This document shows positions 51,591 to 54,297 of a DNA stretch of 54,297 nucleotides, one piece after another. The DNA is from an uncultured Parabacteroides sp. (GTDB lineage Bacteria > Bacteroidota > Bacteroidia > Bacteroidales > Tannerellaceae): the NCBI GenBank assembly GCA_944326775.1, contig CALVFH010000003.1, positions 1 through 54,297 on the forward strand, read 5' to 3'. The stretch's first letter is position 1. Every line of letters begins with the position of its first letter. The notes below the pieces were generated by a model. It did no database searches, was not told the origin of the DNA, and saw nothing but the letters and a program-made list of their open reading frames with translations. The position numbers and the translations under genes were made by a program.

Positions 51591-52097
51591 ATGACTCCAA
51601 TCGTAAGTATCATCATGGGCAGCACCTCTGATCTGCCCGTTATGGAAAAAGCGGCCAAGTTCCTCGACGAAATGGAAATTCCGTTCGAGATGCATGCTCT
51701 TTCCGCACACCGCACTCCCGAGGAAGTTGAAGCGTTTGCCAAAGGAGCAAAAGACAGAGGAATCAAAGTAATTATTGCTGCGGCTGGCATGGCTGCCCAC
51801 CTCTGCGGCGTGATTGCCTCGATGACAACGGTTCCCGTTATCGGCGTGCCGATCAATTCAACGCTCGACGGTATGGATGCTCTCCTTGCCATCGTACAGA
51901 TGCCTCCGGGAATCCCGGTTGCTACGGTCGGCATCAACGGCGCACTCAATGCCGGCATCTTAGCTGTCCAAATCCTGTCGGTCGGCGATGAAAACCTGCA
52001 GCAGAAACTGGCCGACTACAAGGAAAGCCTCAAAAAGAAAATCGTAAAGGCCAACGAAGACCTGGCCAAAGTTTCCTTTAAATACAAAACAAATTAA
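51591..52097 (+). CDS. purE: N5-carboxyaminoimidazole ribonucleotide mutase
   Basis: Converts N5-CAIR to CAIR in purine synthesis. 168 residues, class I. The core motif IIMGSTSDLPVMEKA (residues 6-20), AHRTPEEVEAFA, IIAAAGMAAHLCGVIA and GINGALNAGILAVQIL are all present. The next gene, ispG, starts directly after the stop (TAA then ATG), showing tight coupling. Confidence 0.97.
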   Translation: MTPIVSIIMGSTSDLPVMEKAAKFLDEMEIPFEMHALSAHRTPEEVEAFAKGAKDRGIKVIIAAAGMAAHLCGVIASMTTVPVIGVPINSTLDGMDALLAIVQMPPGIPVATVGINGALNAGILAVQILSVGDENLQQKLADYKESLKKKIVKANEDLAKVSFKYKTN

Positions 52098-53840
52098 ATG
52101 GGATATAAACGTCGCAAATCTTCTGTCGCCCACATCGGGAACACACCGATGGGCGGCGATTTCCCTATCCGCGTCCAGTCGATGGCGAATGTCTCGACAA
52201 TGGATACCGACGCGGCCGTCGCCCAGGCCATCCGCATGATTGATGCCGGTGCGGAATACGTCCGTTTCACGGCGCAGGGGGAGCGTGAAGCACGCAACTT
52301 AGGCATCATCCGCCAACGCCTGAACGAAAAAGGTTACCATACTCCTTTGGTGGCCGATATCCATTTCAACCCCCGGGCCGCCGACGAAGCCGCGCAACAG
52401 GTTGAAAAGGTCCGCATCAATCCCGGAAACTATGTGGACAAGGTAAAAACTTTCAGCCATCTGGAATATACCGACGAAGAATACGCTGCCGAGCTGCAGA
52501 AGATTCGCGACCGCTTCGTTCCTTTCCTCAACATCTGCCGCGAACACGGCACGGCGATACGCATCGGCGTGAACCACGGTTCGCTGTCCGACCGCATCAT
52601 GAGCCGCTACGGCGATACGCCCGAGGGCATGGTCGCTTCCTGTATGGAATTCCTCCGTATCTGCCGGGATGAGCATTTCTCCGATGTGGTGATTTCCATC
52701 AAAGCCTCCAACACCGTCGTGATGGTGCAGACCGTCCGCCTCCTGGTCCGCACGATGGACGCAGAAGATATGCATTACCCGCTCCATCTCGGCGTTACTG
52801 AAGCCGGCGAGGGCGAAGACGGACGCATCAAAAGTGCCGTCGGCATCGGGACTTTGCTGGCCGATGGCATCGGCGATACCATCCGCGTATCGCTTAGTGA
52901 GGCTCCGGAAGCTGAAATTCCCGTCGCACGGAAACTGCTTGCCCATTTCGAGCACTGGGAAGAGCTGGGCCAAGACCATCCGGAAACCGCCGGCGACGCT
53001 AACGGACCAGCCGAAACCGTTCAGCCCTCCGTCACCGACAATCCGGCCTTTGCCATCCCGGTTGTAGCCGCCTTGGCTGCCGATGGGAAAAGTGCCGACA
53101 TCGTTTCGCCGGAAGGCGACATCGAGGGAACCTTCCCTTATTTCACGTTGGGCGAACTGGACGCCTTCCAAGCCTCCGACGCTCCAACCAAGTTCCTGGA
53201 AATTACATACGCCGACCTAACCAACGAGCTGCTGGACAAGCTCCGCAACGACCGGCATGCAGCACTCGTCCTCACCACGCACCGCGCAGACGGATTATAT
53301 GAGCAGCGGGCCGCATTCCGCCGCCTGGCCCATCGCGACATCCACCTGCCGGTCATCATCCGAAGAGATTACAACGACAGCGTGCAGGAAAACCTCCAGC
53401 TGAATGCTGCCGTCGATATGGGCGCCCTCCTGATAGACCGTCTGGGGAACGGGCTGATGCTCGTCGCCCCCCACATCCCTGCCGGCGAAGTGCGCAACTG
53501 TGCTTTCGGCATCCTGCAGGCCACACGCGCCCGCATCAGCAAGACTGAATACATCTCATGCCCCAGCTGCGGACGGACGCTCTACGATTTACAGGCGACC
53601 ATCGCCCGCGTGAAAGCGGCGACATCCCATCTGAAAGGCCTGAAAATCGGTATCATGGGATGCATCGTCAACGGACCGGGCGAAATGGCCGATGCCGACT
53701 ATGGCTATGTCGGCGCCGGCGTCGGACGCATCAGCCTCTACAAAGGAAAGCAATGCGTCCTGAAAAATATCCCGGAAGCCGAAGCCGTCGAGCAACTGGT
53801 TGCCCTCATCAAGGCCAACAGCGACTGGCATGAGAAATAA
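52098..53840 (+). CDS. ispG: (E)-4-hydroxy-3-methylbut-2-enyl-diphosphate synthase, long form
   Basis: Penultimate enzyme of the MEP pathway: reduces MEcPP to HMBPP with a [4Fe-4S] cluster. 580 residues, against about 370 in E. coli; the extra part is an insertion domain (about 255-450) between the TIM barrel and the cluster domain, as in Bacteroidetes and plants. Cluster ligands C488 and C491 in [11 protein letters not shown]522 in [10 protein letters not shown] and E529. Barrel start: [19 protein letters not shown]. The upstream substrate-making ispF is at 27143. Confidence 0.96.
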   Translation: MGYKRRKSSVAHIGNTPMGGDFPIRVQSMANVSTMDTDAAVAQAIRMIDAGAEYVRFTAQGEREARNLGIIRQRLNEKGYHTPLVADIHFNPRAADEAAQQVEKVRINPGNYVDKVKTFSHLEYTDEEYAAELQKIRDRFVPFLNICREHGTAIRIGVNHGSLSDRIMSRYGDTPEGMVASCMEFLRICRDEHFSDVVISIKASNTVVMVQTVRLLVRTMDAEDMHYPLHLGVTEAGEGEDGRIKSAVGIGTLLADGIGDTIRVSLSEAPEAEIPVARKLLAHFEHWEELGQDHPETAGDANGPAETVQPSVTDNPAFAIPVVAALAADGKSADIVSPEGDIEGTFPYFTLGELDAFQASDAPTKFLEITYADLTNELLDKLRNDRHAALVLTTHRADGLYEQRAAFRRLAHRDIHLPVIIRRDYNDSVQENLQLNAAVDMGALLIDRLGNGLMLVAPHIPAGEVRNCAFGILQATRARISKTEYISCPSCGRTLYDLQATIARVKAATSHLKGLKIGIMGCIVNGPGEMADADYGYVGAGVGRISLYKGKQCVLKNIPEAEAVEQLVALIKANSDWHEK

Positions 53841-53875
53841 ATACGACAGAACAAAAGACGCAACAACATAACGAT

Positions 53876-54297
53876 ATGGAAGTTAAGATTATCAATAAAT
53901 CGCACCATCCGCTCCCGGCCTACGCGACGCCTCTCTCGGCAGGTATGGACATCCGGGCCAACCTTTCCGAACCCGTCACTCTCCAACCGCTGGAGCGGCG
54001 ACTGATTCCGACTGGCCTCTACATCGCTCTGCCCGAAGGCTACGAGGCGCAGATGCGTCCGCGCAGCGGTCTGGCCCTGAAACATGGTATCACCCTGCTG
54101 AACACGCCGGGCACCATCGATGCCGACTACCGGGGCGAGATTGGCATCATCCTCGTCAACCTTTCGAAAGAGCCTTTCGTGATAAACGACGGGGAGCGCA
54201 TCGCCCAGATGGTCATCGCCCGCTACGAACAGGTAAGTTGGCAACCGACAGAGGTCCTCGACGATACCGAGCGCGGCAGCGGGGGGTTCGGACATTC
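53876..54297 (+). CDS. dut: dUTP diphosphatase, trimeric (3' end beyond window)
   Basis: Hydrolyses dUTP to dUMP and pyrophosphate, keeping uracil out of DNA. The 140 codons present start at the ATG at 53876 ([19 protein letters not shown]); only the last few residues are missing. Family motifs: AGMDIRANL (motif I), [11 protein letters not shown] (II), [20 protein letters not shown] (III), [10 protein letters not shown] (IV), and the end RGSGGFGHS of motif V. It lies 35 bases after ispG. Confidence 0.96.
   Translation, partial: MEVKIINKSHHPLPAYATPLSAGMDIRANLSEPVTLQPLERRLIPTGLYIALPEGYEAQMRPRSGLALKHGITLLNTPGTIDADYRGEIGIILVNLSKEPFVINDGERIAQMVIARYEQVSWQPTEVLDDTERGSGGFGH

Noticed and set aside
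1-54297. tRNA, rRNA or tmRNA genes
   Set aside because: All gaps longer than about 70 bases were read; none shows a cloverleaf with a GTTCRANYC T-loop or rRNA-like sequence.

Overview
The window reads as chromosomal DNA of a Bacteroidales gut or oral bacterium, most likely Parabacteroides or another member of the Tannerellaceae (inference). Reasons: promoters fit the Bacteroidetes form TTG-N19/20-TAnnTTTG, Shine-Dalgarno sequences are rare, several genes belong to Bacteroidetes-restricted families (DUF2795, DUF4834, long IspG, PssA/Psd pair), and type IX secretion (T9SS) genes are present with the order porU-porV-ispF, which I recall from Porphyromonas. No rRNA, tRNA, CRISPR array, prophage or transposase gene was recognised.

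Layout. 1-3279 (minus): DUF2795 protein (cut by the edge), cobalamin adenosyltransferase, methyltransferase, carboxypeptidase-regulatory-domain protein, small orphan. 3280-3871: a gene-poor stretch with inverted TGTCACAAC repeats around an AT palindrome and an orphan promoter/leader. 3872-13912 (minus): flippase, M20 deacylase, RibF, PorW-like T9SS lipoprotein, zinc/manganese-type permease, AroA, Imm17-like protein, TsaE. 14043-18158 (plus): a T9SS-exported trypsin-like protease and an abundant-looking TPR/OmpA-like lipoprotein. 18279-21262 (minus): lipoprotein, repeat array A, BipA. 21430-36967 (plus): rpsO; then FAH-PorU-PorV-IspF-SUI1; repeat array B; AddA-like helicase-nuclease; then a lipid/lysine/secretion operon psd-pssA-DUF4834-dapB-lepB-lepB2-wbqC. 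36972-48855 (minus): NSS transporter, LolD-like ATPase, TcdA, repeat arrays C and D, HHH protein, aminopeptidase C, PiT phosphate transporter, GH36 alpha-galactosidase, AlkD-like protein, D-2-hydroxyacid dehydrogenase. 48991-54297 (plus): rpoN, PAP2-like membrane protein, gcvH, purE, ispG, dut (cut by the edge).

Three T9SS components (PorW-like, PorU, PorV) and one clear client protease lie within 20 kb, so a working type IX pathway is likely. Both MEP-pathway genes ispF and ispG are present, and psd/pssA give phosphatidylethanolamine synthesis.

The most unusual content is intergenic: four tandem arrays (19218-19355, 28010-28241, 39781-40010, 40016-40358). Three share an exact 42-bp period, each unit alternating an array-specific palindromic core with a second small hairpin of common design; the fourth has a 23-bp period. 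All four lie between co-directional genes. They are neither REP elements of one sequence nor CRISPRs, and I do not know a described family that fits. Other points of interest are a signal peptidase paralogue that has lost both catalytic residues next to an intact one, and three 11-bp direct repeats resembling a Pho box upstream of the phosphate transporter.
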